Source: Mixophyes australis
Taxonomy: Eukaryota; Chordata; Amphibia; Anura; Limnodynastidae
Direction: 5' to 3'
Assembly (NCBI GenBank): GCA_036250195.1
Contig: JAVHZZ010000002.1
Coordinates: 70,174,205-70,238,204 of the forward strand
DNA: 64,000 nucleotides
Shown: piece after piece, positions 35,333 through 45,745 of the stretch
Position numbering within the stretch: the stretch's first letter is position 1
Layout: each line of letters begins with the position of its first letter
Notes under the pieces: generated by a model
Told to the model about the DNA's origin: nothing
Databases searched by the model: none
The model's input: the letters and a program-made list of their open reading frames with translations, nothing else
Program-made: the position numbers and the translations under genes

Positions 35333-35337
35333 GTTTC
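35333..35337. repeat. Target-site duplication of element B (left)
   Basis: GTTTC here is repeated exactly at 40787-40791 on the other side of element B. Confidence 0.95.
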
Positions 35338-35941
35338 TGTCACGGACTTACCTGATCCCCGCCGCTCCGTCCAGCCGCACTTCCGCATTCAGGACCATGT
35401 GACCGCACCCGGAGGCGGTCACATGACCACAACCCTAGAGGCGGGGATTTTGAATCCCCTTCAGTATAAAAACCTTACTCTGACACTCGCTGAGTGTCAG
35501 AGCAACACTTACCTGTTCCTGGCTCCTGCTCTTCGTGGATTGCAGTGTCTTCCAGTTTCCAGTGTCTCCTGTGTGCTGATCTCTGCCTGTTTGACTTCCC
35601 TGGCTCTCCTATCCCTGTGTACCGACCCGGCTTGCTGACCATTCTCCTATTCTTGTGACCCGTGTACCGAACCTGGCTTGTTGACTCCGAGTTGCCTTCT
35701 GATTCTGCCTGACTCCATTCCTGTGTACCGAACCGGCTTATTTGACTCCGCTACCACCGCTTCACTCCGCTGTACTACATCTTGAGGCGAACCTGGGGAC
35801 CGCGACCTGCGACTCCTGGCAGCGAAGCCCACCCCGCCTTGCGGCGGTTCTTGGTGAACACCGGGGAGATCGTTAGACTCCGCACCTCAGGTAAGCCAGT
35901 GCTAATCAAGATTAGTAATATAGTATCCAGAATCTGTTACA
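35338..35941 (+). mobile_element. 5' LTR of gypsy element B
   Basis: 604 bp, TGTCACGG...GTTACA, matching the 3' LTR (40183-40786) over its full length. I count four substitutions by eye (about 0.7%). TATAAAAA is at 35465-35472, and the predicted start at 35496 begins GTCAGAGCAA, complementary to TTGCTCTGAC at 35944-35953. An 11-bp perfect hairpin lies at 35478-35488 / 35492-35502. Confidence 0.95.
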
Positions 35942-35943
35942 GT

Positions 35944-35953
35944 TTGCTCTGAC
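35944..35953 (+). promoter_or_regulatory. Predicted self-primer binding site of element B
   Basis: TTGCTCTGAC starts 2 nt after the LTR and is the exact reverse complement of the first ten predicted transcript bases (35496-35505). The whole leader between LTR and gag ATG is only 13 nt and matches no tRNA 3' end that I recognise. Confidence 0.6.
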
Positions 35954-35954
35954 C

Positions 35955-36929
35955 ATGGATACCACAGCTAAAGATCTGTTGGAGCATTTAGTAGGAAGGA
36001 TGGATAAGCAAGAAGCTAACCAAGAGCAACTTTTAAAATTCCTCAATAGTCTATCCACTCGGTTGGATGTTGTCCAGAACACCCTAGTGGCTGGTGGATC
36101 ACCTGGGCCGGCAGTGGCCCCTGTACCTCAGGCCGCAGCAGCAGCTTCTTCCTCGCAGCTACGGTTACCTAACCCACCCAAGTTCGATGGAGACCCTAAA
36201 AATTGCAGAGGATTTTTAAATCAATGCTCCATACAATTTGAGCTTCTACCTGGGAACTTCCCCTCCGGAAAAACGAAAGTGGCCTATGTGATTTCGTTAT
36301 TGTCCGGTCAAGCTTTAGCATGGGCTTCCCCCTTATGGGAGAGGGACGACCCCATTCTACATAACTTCAACCTCTTCTTGTCCACCTTCAAGAAAATATT
36401 TGATGAGCCAGGAAGGGTGTCCAATGCCGCTTCCGGCTTACTACGTCTCCGCCAGGGAAACCAGTCTGTGGGGCAGTATGCGGTCCACTTCAGAACCATA
36501 GCCTCTGAACTTCGCTGGAACGATGAGGCCCTAGTAGCTACATTCTGGCAGGGCCTTTCAGACCGAATCAAAGACGAGTTGGTATCCCAGGAACTCCCTA
36601 CGTCTTTGGACAACATTATCTCCCTCTGTGTCAAAGTTGATTTGCGTTTCAAGGAACGTAATTCCGAGAAGGAACAGTCGCGGCGTAGTATGATTCGCTT
36701 GGCCCCCAACTTCCAAACCCCTGTTCTTCCCCCTGAAGAGCCCATGCAACTTGGGAGGACCCGCCTATCAGCCGAAGAGAGGGAGAGGAGATTTCGGAAC
36801 AAGTTGTGCTTATATTGTGGAGAGAGTGGCCATCTTCTTGTCCCAAACGCTCGGGAAACGACAGGGCCTAACGAGTTCTGGAGCTGTATCGTTGGGCCTC
36901 TTTTCTCAGTGTCAGTCAGTTCCCAATAG
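35955..36929 (+). CDS. gag: Gag of gypsy element B (C-terminus frameshifted)
   Basis: The 324-codon frame opens at the first ATG after the LTR. The N-terminal about 60 residues look coiled (KQEANQEQLLKFLNSLSTRLD), followed by an Ala/Pro-rich linker and a retrotransposon-gag capsid domain (residues about 80-260, with GQALAWASPLWE, FDEPGR and LRQGNQSVGQY). A CCHC knuckle begins CLYCGESGH at residue about 288. The last Cys (CPKR) is present in the DNA at 36839 but in another frame, because about 7 nt are missing compared with element C. The knuckle is therefore incomplete and the last about 30 residues are out of frame. Gag would coat the RNA in cytoplasmic particles. The rest of the frame is open. 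Confidence 0.85.
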   Translation: MDTTAKDLLEHLVGRMDKQEANQEQLLKFLNSLSTRLDVVQNTLVAGGSPGPAVAPVPQAAAAASSSQLRLPNPPKFDGDPKNCRGFLNQCSIQFELLPGNFPSGKTKVAYVISLLSGQALAWASPLWERDDPILHNFNLFLSTFKKIFDEPGRVSNAASGLLRLRQGNQSVGQYAVHFRTIASELRWNDEALVATFWQGLSDRIKDELVSQELPTSLDNIISLCVKVDLRFKERNSEKEQSRRSMIRLAPNFQTPVLPPEEPMQLGRTRLSAEERERRFRNKLCLYCGESGHLLVPNARETTGPNEFWSCIVGPLFSVSVSSQ

Positions 36930-39900
36930 TAATGATTGCCTGTCTATTCCCATTTCCCTTCAGTTAGGACAAAAGACCTTCCCGCAGTCGGCTCTTCTAG
37001 ATTCCGGAGCCGCAGGAGATTTCATTTCTGCCACAGTAGTTAAACAATTCGCTATTCCCACACAAGCCTTGGAACAACCCATCTCTCTGATGGCCATTGA
37101 TGGGGGAAGAATCCCTGAGGGGTCCATCCTGGTACGCACTATTCCTCTTCTACTTCAGATAGGAGCACTTCAACGGGAGAAGATTTCTTTTCTAGTAATA
37201 CAGAGATCTACCAACCCAGTCATCCTAGGACTTCCATGGCTTCGTGTCCACTCTCCCACCTTGGACTGGAAATCTGGTCACATATTGTCCTGGGGACAGT
37301 CCTGCTTCTCTCGCTGCCTACAGAGAGTGGTTCCTCCGAATAGTCCCAGACGTTCCCAAGAATTTCCTGTGACTCTCCTGCCTGAGCCATACCAAACCTT
37401 CTCTGATGTTTTTTGTCAACAAGAGGCCACTAGACTTCCCCCTCACAGAATCTGGGACTGTGGCATTGATCTGATACCTGGTAAACCCATTCCCAGGGGC
37501 CGTGTTTACCCCCTTTCCCTCCCGGAGTCTAAGGCTATGGAGGAGTACATCCAAGAAAATCTAAACAGGGGCTTCATCCGCAAGTCTGCCTCCCCAGCTG
37601 GGGCTGGCTTCTTCTTCGTAAAAAAGAAAGATGGGGGCCTCCGCCCTTGCATTGATTACAGAGGCCTGAATGCCATTACCGTTAAAAATCGGTATCCACT
37701 GCCACTGATTTCTGAATTATTTGACCGGATTAAGGGTGCCACCATCTTTTCTAAACTTGACCTCAGAGGAGCGTATAACCTTATACGCATTAAGGAGGGG
37801 GATGAATGGAAGACGGCGTTTAACACCCGAGACGGCCACTTTGAATATCTGGTCATGCCTTTCGGGCTATGCAATGCCCCAGCCATATTTCAGAGCTTTA
37901 TGAATGAGCTGTTTCAAGACCTCTTGTACCAATCTGTAGTCATCTACTTGGACGACATTCTCATCTTTTCTCAAGATCTAGCATCTCATCGTACTCATGT
38001 ATTGGAGGTCCTCTCTCGTATCCGAAAAAATCAGTTATTTTGCAAATTGGAGAAATGCACCTTCGAACAGAGACAAATTCCCTTCCTGGGATATATTATT
38101 TCGGGCACCGGTCTACAGATGGATCCCACAATATTGAAAGCCATACTTGACTGGCCCCAACCTTCGGGCCTTAAGGCCACTCAACGCTTCCTAGGATTCT
38201 CCAACTATTATCGTCAATTTATCAAGGGGTACTCCTCTCTCGTGGCTCCCATCACAGCATTGACCTGCAAATCTGCTGATGCTGGTATTTGGTCCTCTGA
38301 GGCTATCCAAGCCTTTATATTATTAAAGTCTCTCTTTTCATCTGCACCCATTCTTCAACAGCCAGATTGTTCTCGTCCTTTTGTCCTGGAGGTAGATGCC
38401 TCTTCTGTTGGCACAGGAGCCGTACTATCACAGCGAGGTCCTTCTGGAAAACTTCATCCCTGCGGATTCTTTTCCCGTCGCTTTTTACCTGCTGAGAGGA
38501 ATTATGGGATTGGCGACAAAGAGCTCCTGGCCATCAAGTTGGCTCTCTCCAAATGGAGACATTAACTAGAAGGAGCGCAATTTCCTATCACCATATATAC
38601 CGACCATAAGAATTTGCTTTACTTACGCACTGCTCGATGTCTAAACCCTCGACAAGCAAGGTGGTCCTTATTCTTCTCACGCTTTGATTTCAACATCATT
38701 TTTCACTCGGGATCTAAGAATACGAAGGCAGACGCCTTATCTCGCTCTTTTGATCCAGCTGACATGGAATCCTCGGAAGATAATAAATTCATTGTAAATC
38801 CATGTCAAGTATTGGGAGCTACACACCTGAAAAAGGGTTGTCCTCCAGGCAAAACATTCATCTTGCCACATCTACGCACCCGGCTCCTTCACTGGGCTCA
38901 TCACTCACTCTTCTCTGGGCATGCCGGCATTCGCAAGACCTGGGACTTATTGTTCCGAAGCTACTGGTGGCCTTCCCTGCTGGAGGATGTGAAGAGATTT
39001 GTTGCTGCTTGTTCCAAATGTGCTCAACACAAGACCTCTAGGAAGAAGCCTTATGGATGCTTGCTCCCATTACCCATTCCTGATTACCCTTGGTCACAGA
39101 TCTCCATGGATTTTATCACGGACCTTCCCCCTTCCAAATCCTGTACTGTAGAGCTTGTGGTCACGGATCGCTTCTCTAAAACAGCTCACTTTATTGCTCT
39201 CAAAGGCCTTCCTTCTTCCTCCTCCTTAGCCGATATTTTTATTAAAGAAATATTTCGCCTCCATGGCTGTCCTCAACATATTGTCTCCGATAGGGGATCA
39301 CAATTCATATCAAAATTTTGGCGGTCTTTTTGCAATAAATCCGGGATTAAGCTTGACTTTTCTTCCGCATATCATCCCCAGTCCAATGGGGCTACTGAGA
39401 GAACCAACCAAGAATTAGAGAAGTCTCTAAGAATATTTATCTCTAGTAACCAAGACAACTGGGTGGACCTTCTCCCTTGAGCCGAGTTCGCCCATAACAA
39501 CCATTTCCATGAGGCCATCTCTAACTCCCCCTTTTTTGTTCTGTATGGCTGCCATCCTAGACTACCCACCTTCTCTCAAGTCTCATCTTCTGAAGTTCCA
39601 GCAGTGGACTCTCTGTTTCGTAACTTCTCTGATATTTGGGAACAAACCAAGACAAATTTAAAGCAAGCAACTACTCGTTCCAAAAAATTCTACGATAAAA
39701 GGAGAAGAATGACTCCAAGTTTTGCAGTTGGTGACAGGGTATGGCTATCCACCCAGAACATTCGTTTAAAGGTTCCCAGTAAAAAATTTGCTCCCAAGTT
39801 TATTGGCCCATTCGCTATATCTGAGATTATTAATCCCGTAGCCTTTAGATTGAGTCTGCCTCCCTCTTTACGCATACCCAATGTCTTCCATGTCTCCTTG

Positions 39901-40149
39901 TTAAAACCGATGGTAACCAACAGATTCTCCACCTCATCCAGAACTCCTCCTCCTGCTGTGGATCGGGATCAAGTTGAATACGAGATTAAAACTATCCTAG
40001 ATTCTCGTAAAGTTCAAGGTGCCATACAGTTCTTGGTAGATTGGAAGGGTTACGGCCCTGAGGAGCGCTCATGGGTAAGAGCCATTGATCTACATGTTCC
40101 CCGTCTACTTAAATCCTTCCATAAAAAATTTCCTTTGAAACCCTATTAG
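36842..40149 (+). pseudogene. pol: Pol of gypsy element B, two stops only
   Basis: A single frame runs from protease to chromodomain, broken only by TAA at 38563-38565 and TGA at 39478-39480, both at positions where relatives have Trp. Domains: aspartic protease (LLDSGAAGDF, about 36996); RT with [23 protein letters not shown] and YLDDILIFS (about 37948); RNase H (EVDASSVGTGAVLSQRG, TDHKNL, NTKADALSRSF); integrase HHCC (HHSLFSGHAGIRKT ... CSKCAQH) and DDE core (DFITDLP, VSDRGSQF, HPQSNGATERTNQE); GDRVWLST and KFIGPF motifs; a chromodomain (EYEIKTILDSR ... VDWKGYGPEERSW, about 39978-40080). Chromodomain and domain order place it with vertebrate chromoviruses of the Tf1/sushi type. Product: polyprotein for cDNA synthesis and integration, not producible as one protein without reading through two stops. 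Confidence 0.93.
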
Positions 40150-40182
40150 GTGTTCGGAGTCCACCTTTATGGCAGGGGGTAC

Positions 40183-40786
40183 TGTCACGGACTTACCTGA
40201 TCCCCGCCGCTCCGTCCAGCCGCACTTCCGCATTCAGGACCATGTGACCGCACCCGGAGGCGGTCACATGACCACAACCCTAGAGGCGGGGATTTTGAAT
40301 CCCCTTCAGTATAAAAACCTCACTCTGACACTCGCTGAGTGTCAGAGCAACACTTACCTGTTCCTGGCTCCTGCTCTTCGTGGATTGCATTGTCTTCCAG
40401 TTTCCAGTGTCTCCTGTGTGCTGATCTCTGCCTGTTTGACTTCCCTGGCTCTCCTATCCCTGTGTACCGACCCGGCTTGCTGACCATTCTCCTATTCTTG
40501 TGACCCGTGTACCGAACCTGGCTTGTTGACTCCGAGTTGCCTTCTGATTCTGCCTGACTCCATTCCTGTGTACCGAACCGGCTTGTTTGACTCCGCTACC
40601 ACCGCTTCACTCCGCTGTACTACATCTTGAGGCGAACCTGGGGACCGCGACCTGCGACTCCTGGCAGCGAAGCCCACCCCGCCTTGCGGCGGTTCTTGGT
40701 GAACACCGGGGAGATCGTTAGACTCCGCACCTCAGGTAAGCCAGTGATAATCAAGATTAGTAATATAGTATCCAGAATCTGTTACA
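40183..40786 (+). mobile_element. 3' LTR of gypsy element B
   Basis: 604 bp, identical in length to the 5' LTR and preceded by GGCAGGGGGTAC (polypurine tract). It is followed by the target duplication GTTTC at 40787-40791, after which the integrase of element A resumes. Confidence 0.95.
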
Positions 40787-40791
40787 GTTTC

Positions 40792-41285
40792 CACCCGAAA
40801 GCGAACTCTCCCTCTTCTGCCATTACCCTTGGAGATTCCAGAACGCCTACTGTTGTATCCCGATTGAATCCGTTTGGAAGAAAGTACATTCCGCACTGTG
40901 TTAATCCTCTCTCAGGTCTAAAACCTTCGTCGATCGTCACTGTGTGTATTAAAAGCAGGAGATTGTGTATGGTTGTCCACACGAAACATCAAATTGAGGC
41001 AACCCTGCAAGAAACTTGGTCCCCGATTCATCGGACCATTTTTGATTGAAAGGAAAGTGAATCCAGTGGCATTCCGACTCAAACTACCACCTTCTTTAAA
41101 AAATTCCCTGTACTTTCCATTGCTCTCTTTTGAAAAAGGCTGTTACCCCCCTGTTTCCTCTAAAAAACTTTGGCCTCTGCTTGTAAATGGAGACCGCAAG
41201 TTCATCGTTAAAAAAATTCTGTACTCAAGGAAAGTTCAAGGTCAGGTTCAGTTCCTGGTCCATTGGAAGGGTTACGGTCCAGGTA
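40792..41285 (+). pseudogene. pol: Pol of gypsy element A, second part
   Basis: This continues the integrase of A on the far side of B. Readable motifs are VWLSTRNIKLRQ, PRFIGPFLIERKVNPVAFRLKLPPSL (41000-41095) and a chromodomain (KKILYSRKVQGQVQFLVHWKGYGP, 41205-41280). The sequence then breaks off at about 41280, where minus-strand gypsy sequence (E) begins. The 3' LTR of A is missing, so a deletion or rearrangement removed it. Confidence 0.85.
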
Positions 41286-42385
41286 ACTGGTCCGGCAGAG
41301 GTTGGATCAACTGAACGGGCAGAGATAAACAAGATGATGAACAAGTAGAAGCCCACTGAACAATCTCTCCTTTGTGCCAATTAATGACTGGGTTGTGAAG
41401 CTGGAGCCAGGGGTGCCCCAGGATTAAAGGAACAGAAGGACACTTGATGATATAGAAAGACAAATACTCAGAATGCAGAGCCCCTACAGTGAGTTACAAA
41501 GGAGGTGTTTGAGAGAAAATTTTGCCTCCAGGTAATGGGCCACCATCAAGCCCACATGCAGTAATGACTGGAACAATCTTTATGGGAGTTATTCCCACGG
41601 TACTGGCAAATTTAGTGTCTAAAAAGTTTCCAGCAGCACCACTGTCCAGGAAGGCAGAGATGGGGATAGAATGTGCACCCAAAGAAATGGAAACTGGAAC
41701 CAAAAGAGCATTTTTGGAAGATATGATCTGCAGACCTAGGCAAACTTATTCCTCGTTCTCTAGGTCTACCCTTTTCCCAACTTGTTAGGACAGGAGCAGA
41801 GAAGGTGACCTTTATTGCCACAATATAAACAAAAGCCCAAGGTACGTCTCCTTGTTCTCTCCTCCTGAGACAGACGATAAACCTCTAACTGCATAGGTTC
41901 CATTGTAGGGGGAGATGAGAAAAGAGGTGTAACGGATGAAGGAGTTTCTCTCTCAGCTCTTCACTCCTTGTTGGGTCTAGCAATCTTGATAGCCAGCTGC
42001 ATAAGTCCTTCCAGAGAAGTGGATGAAGTATATTGAACCAAAGAGTCCTTAATCTGGTTGGACAAACCTAGGCTGAACTGACTATGCAATGCAGGGTCAT
42101 TCCACTCAGTGGACCATCACCAGAACTCAGCTGAGTATTCTTCAGCGGAGCACCGGCCTTGCTTTAAGGATCACAGGTGGGACTCAGCAGAAGCCACACA
42201 GTCTGGGTCATCATACAAGAGACCCAATGCATTAAAGAACGCATTCACAGACTGCAAGGGGTTATCAGTAGGGAAACTGAAAGACCAAGTTTGGGGATCT
42301 CCCTGGAGGAGCGAGATTACTATTCCCATTCTCTGTGGCTCAGTGCTGGAGGAATGTGGCCGCAGGCAAAAATATAATTTTCAAC
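41280..42385 (-). pseudogene. Gypsy fragment E (gag end and protease)
   Basis: On the minus strand, reading from 42385 to 41280: decayed gag; a CCHC knuckle at about 41850-41790; then an aspartic protease with AFLDSGAAGNFLDTKFA at about 41665-41615 and ITACGLDGGPLPGGK; then VPLILGHPWLQLHNPVI at about 41430. The protease closely resembles that of element A. RT and later domains are missing at the A junction. E is collinear in orientation with chromodomain fragment F on the other side of A, so E and F could be two ends of one older host element (inference). Confidence 0.75.
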
Positions 42386-44009
42386 TGTTAGGAACAGCAG
42401 GTAACTGCTGTTTTCTTTTTGGCTGCTGCAGTGTTATTTTCAGCCTTAGTGTGATCACCTAAAATCCTCTCACCTGCAGCTCTATCTGACACCTGCCCTG
42501 ATTTGCTACTACTGGTTTAAATACCTGTCGGCTTCATTCTGCTTTTGCCGGTTATAGCGTTTACACGTTTGCTTCTCTGTACTCCTGGTTCTGTGATTTG
42601 TCGGCCAGTTTCCTGATTGATACCCATTCTGACCTCTGCCTGGATACCGACCTTGCTTGTTTGCTCGTAACCCTGACCTCTGCCTGAATACTGACCTTGC
42701 TTGTTTGCTCGCGGCCCTGACTTCTACTTGGATTCTGACTCTGCCTTTTCATCTGAGAGATCTCCTCCCATCTGCAGGATCGTGGTGCCAGCTATTCACT
42801 CCATCAGTGTCTGCAGTGTTTCACAGTACAAATTTACAGCTCTATCTTGCTCCAGCATTTTCCCTGCCACTTTGCAGCTCTCTAGCTCCATCTCACTCAG
42901 GCCAGGGCTGGTACTACACCTCTACTCCACACTGCCAATCTGTTATACTGGTGGAGGTTGGTACTGCATCCTGTTGCTAACCCAGTGTTTCTGCTTTTAT
43001 CTGGTCCAGGATTATCCCTGTTCAGCATCCCACTGTCTAGTCCTCTGTGGTGCCTACCTACAAGAGTTGAGTTATCACTACATTCCCGGCAGGACTACTG
43101 TAACCTTCTCCTGACCGGCCTCCTACGCTCTCGCTTCGCCCCCCTTTGTTCTATACTCAATGCGACTGCGAGGCTTATCTTCCTTTCTTGTCGCTCCTCT
43201 TCTGCCTCCCCTCTCTGCCTTGCCCTACACTGGCTCCCCTTCCCCTACCGAATCCTTTTCAAACTTCTTACCCTCACCTACAAGGCCCTCTCCCACTCTA
43301 CTGGTCCCTATATCTCTAACCTCCTCTCCATCGACACTCCCGCCCGGTCCTTGCGTTCGACAAATGACTGTCGCCTCTCCTCCACTCTGATCACCTCATT
43401 CCACTCCAGAATTCAAGACTTCTCCTGAGCTGCCCCCCTGCACTGGAATGACCTCCCACTTTGTTTGACCCCTAACTTGTGCTCCTTCAAACGGGCACTC
43501 AAAACTCATCTCTTCCTCAAAGCCTACCAGCCTTCCACTTAGCCCTCTCTCCATGCTCACTCTCATCTCATGGCTCCTCCTCTGAAGAGGGGTGCGCTTG
43601 CTCCCCTCCTCTGACTCCCTTTGTGCCGGCCGTCTGTTTCCCCTCCCTTTAGGATGTAAGCACTTATGAGCAGGGCCCTTCTCCCTCCTGTCTCTCTACC
43701 TTCTCTTCTGCTCCAACTTCAATATATTTGCTTTGCCTGCAGCCTCTGAAGTCTTGGTATTACTCATTTATTGTTCTGTACTGTTATTCCCTGTACTGTC
43801 CATTGTTTGTACTGTGTTCGGCGGAATCCTTGTGGTGCCTTATAAATGAATAAATAATAATAATAATAATAATAATACTTGAGAATAAGTCCTGGGGACA
43901 ACCGAGTACCGGCGAACATATCTGGTTCTATGGGAAAGGGGGTTGCTATAGGTGAAGCTCTCGTCAACAACAGGTTCTGATAACTCAACTCGTAGGGTGA
44001 TTCGTGACA
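42386..44009 (+). mobile_element. 5' LTR of gypsy element D, split by L2
   Basis: It starts TGTTAGGAAC directly at the E boundary and ends GTGACA at 44009. The TATA-like TTTAAATA is at 42516-42523 and the predicted start GCCGGTTATA at 42547-42556. TAAAACCGGC at 44011-44020 pairs with it at nine of ten positions. The U5 end (GGAAAGGGGGTTGCTATAGGTGAAG) matches the LTR end of A at about 31114. Internal roughly 42-bp repeats occur near 42630-42715. An L2 fragment is inserted at about 43083-43876. Confidence 0.7.
43083..43876 (+). mobile_element. L2-type LINE 3' end inside LTR of D
   Basis: The coding-derived part (43083-43430) reads [11 protein letters not shown] ... ALHWLPFPYRILFKLLTLTYKAL, the conserved C-terminal region of L2/CR1-group ORF2. 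It is followed by the L2 3' UTR (GGATGTAAGCACTTATGAGCAGGG, GGCGGAATCCTTGTGGTGCC) and an AAT microsatellite tail. It is 5'-truncated, as is usual for LINEs. Confidence 0.85.
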
Positions 44010-44043
44010 TTAAAACCGGCCCACATATTTGGGATTTACTCCC

Positions 44044-44645
44044 ATGGATCCTACTCCTCTTTCCCTTGTTCAAGTGCTGGCTAGTCAACTGCATGCTCAA
44101 TATCAGATTGTTCAAGACATTTCTACCAGATTGTCTGTTCACAAACAAGCCTCCAGGATTACCTCTTCTCAGGAAGTTGAAGTTCAGGAACCCAAGCTTC
44201 ATCTTCCAGACAGATTTTCTGGCAACCGAAGGGATTTCCGAAACTTTAGGGAAAGTTGCAAATTATATTTCAAGCTACGTCCTCGGTCTTCTGGTTCTGA
44301 ACAGCAGAGAGTGGGTATTGTTTTCTCACTGTTGCAAGGAGATCCACAAACCTTGGCATTTGGATTGTGCCCTCAGAGTCCGGAATTGTTATCTGTAGAT
44401 TCCTTTTTCCAAGCCTTGGGTCTCCTGTATGATGATCCTGACAAAGTCACTACTGCAGAGTCTAAACTTAGATCTTTGAAACAGGGACGTCGTTCTGCTT
44501 AAGAATATTGTACTGAATTTTGCAGGTGAGCCTCAGATTGTGAATGGAATAATCCAACTCTCTGCAGTCAGTTTCATTTGGGCCTTTCAGAACTATTGGT
44601 GCAATATGCAGCTCCTGATTCTCTGGAGCCCTTTATGTATTTGGC
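44044..44645 (+). pseudogene. gag: Gag fragment of gypsy element D
   Basis: The ATG at 44044 lies 34 nt after the LTR. The frame runs to TAA at 44500-44502 and sequence homologous to Gag of A continues to about 44645 (LPDRFSGNRRDFRNFRESCKL, SGSEQQRVGIVFSLLQGDPQ, KLRSLKQGRRSA). The element is cut off before the zinc knuckle; no pol or 3' LTR of D is seen. Confidence 0.85.
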
Positions 44646-44744
44646 AATTCGCACTGCTCTGACTGTGTCTCACAATCAGAGCAGCTGGAAAGGGTACTCT
44701 GTCTGCCTGTTTGTGTTGATAGTGACACTGACCAGCACATAGTG

Positions 44745-45290
44745 TGGAGCCACAGGGAGCATGTCCCTGCTAGCACCAGTGTCATGAGAAAATGAAGCAG
44801 GTAATGAGATCAAGCACCAGTGTCAAGCACATTTCCAGAAATAATGGTGTACACCAGAGGTCAAATCCAAATCAAAGTCAGAGCAGACTGAGTTCCATCA
44901 ATGTCTAAATTCAAGCTAAATGTTGAAGCAAGCAGTGTATGAGCAAAAACAAAAATCCAAGCCAAGGTCAAAATACAAAATATCCAGAGAACTATAGACA
45001 CAAGCACATACTAACGGATATAAACTTCAGCCAACAGAGGAAATAGAAAAAGGAAGCTTTTTACAGCATTATCCAATAGCAGAAACCTAATGAATGATTG
45101 ACAGCTGTGTCTAAGATGTAATGATTGAACACATTAAACAGCTGATTCCAACATGGTTGCTGCACCCAGTGATGAAACTAACTAATCACCAAGCAAACAA
45201 TTTGAAGCCACATTACTGATGCGACTGACACTCATCAATGCTGCATGGACTGATGATGCAGTCCCACTTCTCTGCCGGAACCTAACAACT
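44745..45290 (-). mobile_element. Possible LTR remnant (minus strand)
   Basis: On the minus strand it begins TGTTAGGTTCCGGCAG at about 45290, and its downstream part has the pyrimidine-rich composition of the gypsy LTRs here. No paired LTR or target duplication was found, so the call is tentative. Confidence 0.35.
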
Positions 45291-45474
45291 GAAGACCAAG
45301 TGGTTCTGTTGGGGGTATAAGGGTTATATGTGTGCTGGTGGGGTTATTAATAACATATGGGGCTGGGGGGTATTCTTATAATATGGTAGCTAATAAATTA
45401 ATGTTGGGGATCATTGAGGGAAATGTAAAATGTGAATGCTATTAACTGTTGGGCAAAATAGGTCTATTTAGTAA

Positions 45475-45531
45475 ATGTATACAAAACAAAAAAGACAGTT
45501 GTCAGCGCTTATCCTTTACACTGCATATCTG
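45475..45531. repeat. 57-bp direct repeat, copy 1
   Basis: It is identical to 47666-47722. Around both copies is a loose repeat with AAATGTGAATGNTATTA (about 45420-45470 and 47735-47860). Confidence 0.85.
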
Positions 45532-45745
45532 TTTGTATCTAGCAAAATGAAAACATGAGGTATTAGTTCATATTTTGATCAAAACGTTTAAGCCTGCATC
45601 CCAGCATCAAGGGCACCTCATTATATGAAGGTCCTGCATTGACCTCTATGCTTTAAACACCATTAAAATGCAGTTAAATTCAGATGCATTCACCTCCCAG
45701 TTAGAGAGTTTACATCTAGCAAGGGCTGGCTTGTGCGCCACACCC

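Larger units (their letters stand above)
32103..35337 (+). pseudogene. pol: Pol pseudogene of gypsy element A, first part
   Basis: In order: aspartic protease (FLDSGAAGNFLD, about 32193-32230); RT ([45 protein letters not shown] near 33139-33162); RNase H ([15 protein letters not shown] at about 33570); an RNase H tail with TDHKNL; integrase HHCC (near 34680-34820) and DDE core (DFIVDLP, VSDRGSQFI, HPQSNGQTERTNQ). Stops include TAG at 32992-32994 and TGA at 34752-34754, both in place of Trp, and TGA at about 33409. It is interrupted by a TIR element (33688-34246) and by element B at 35338. Confidence 0.9.

Noticed and set aside
35647..35832. Minus-strand 61-codon frame, identical to one at 40492-40677
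   Set aside because: Identity is explained by the two LTRs of element B; it is antisense to the LTR.
36308..36802. 164-codon minus-strand frame
   Set aside because: It is antisense to the well-supported Gag of element B.
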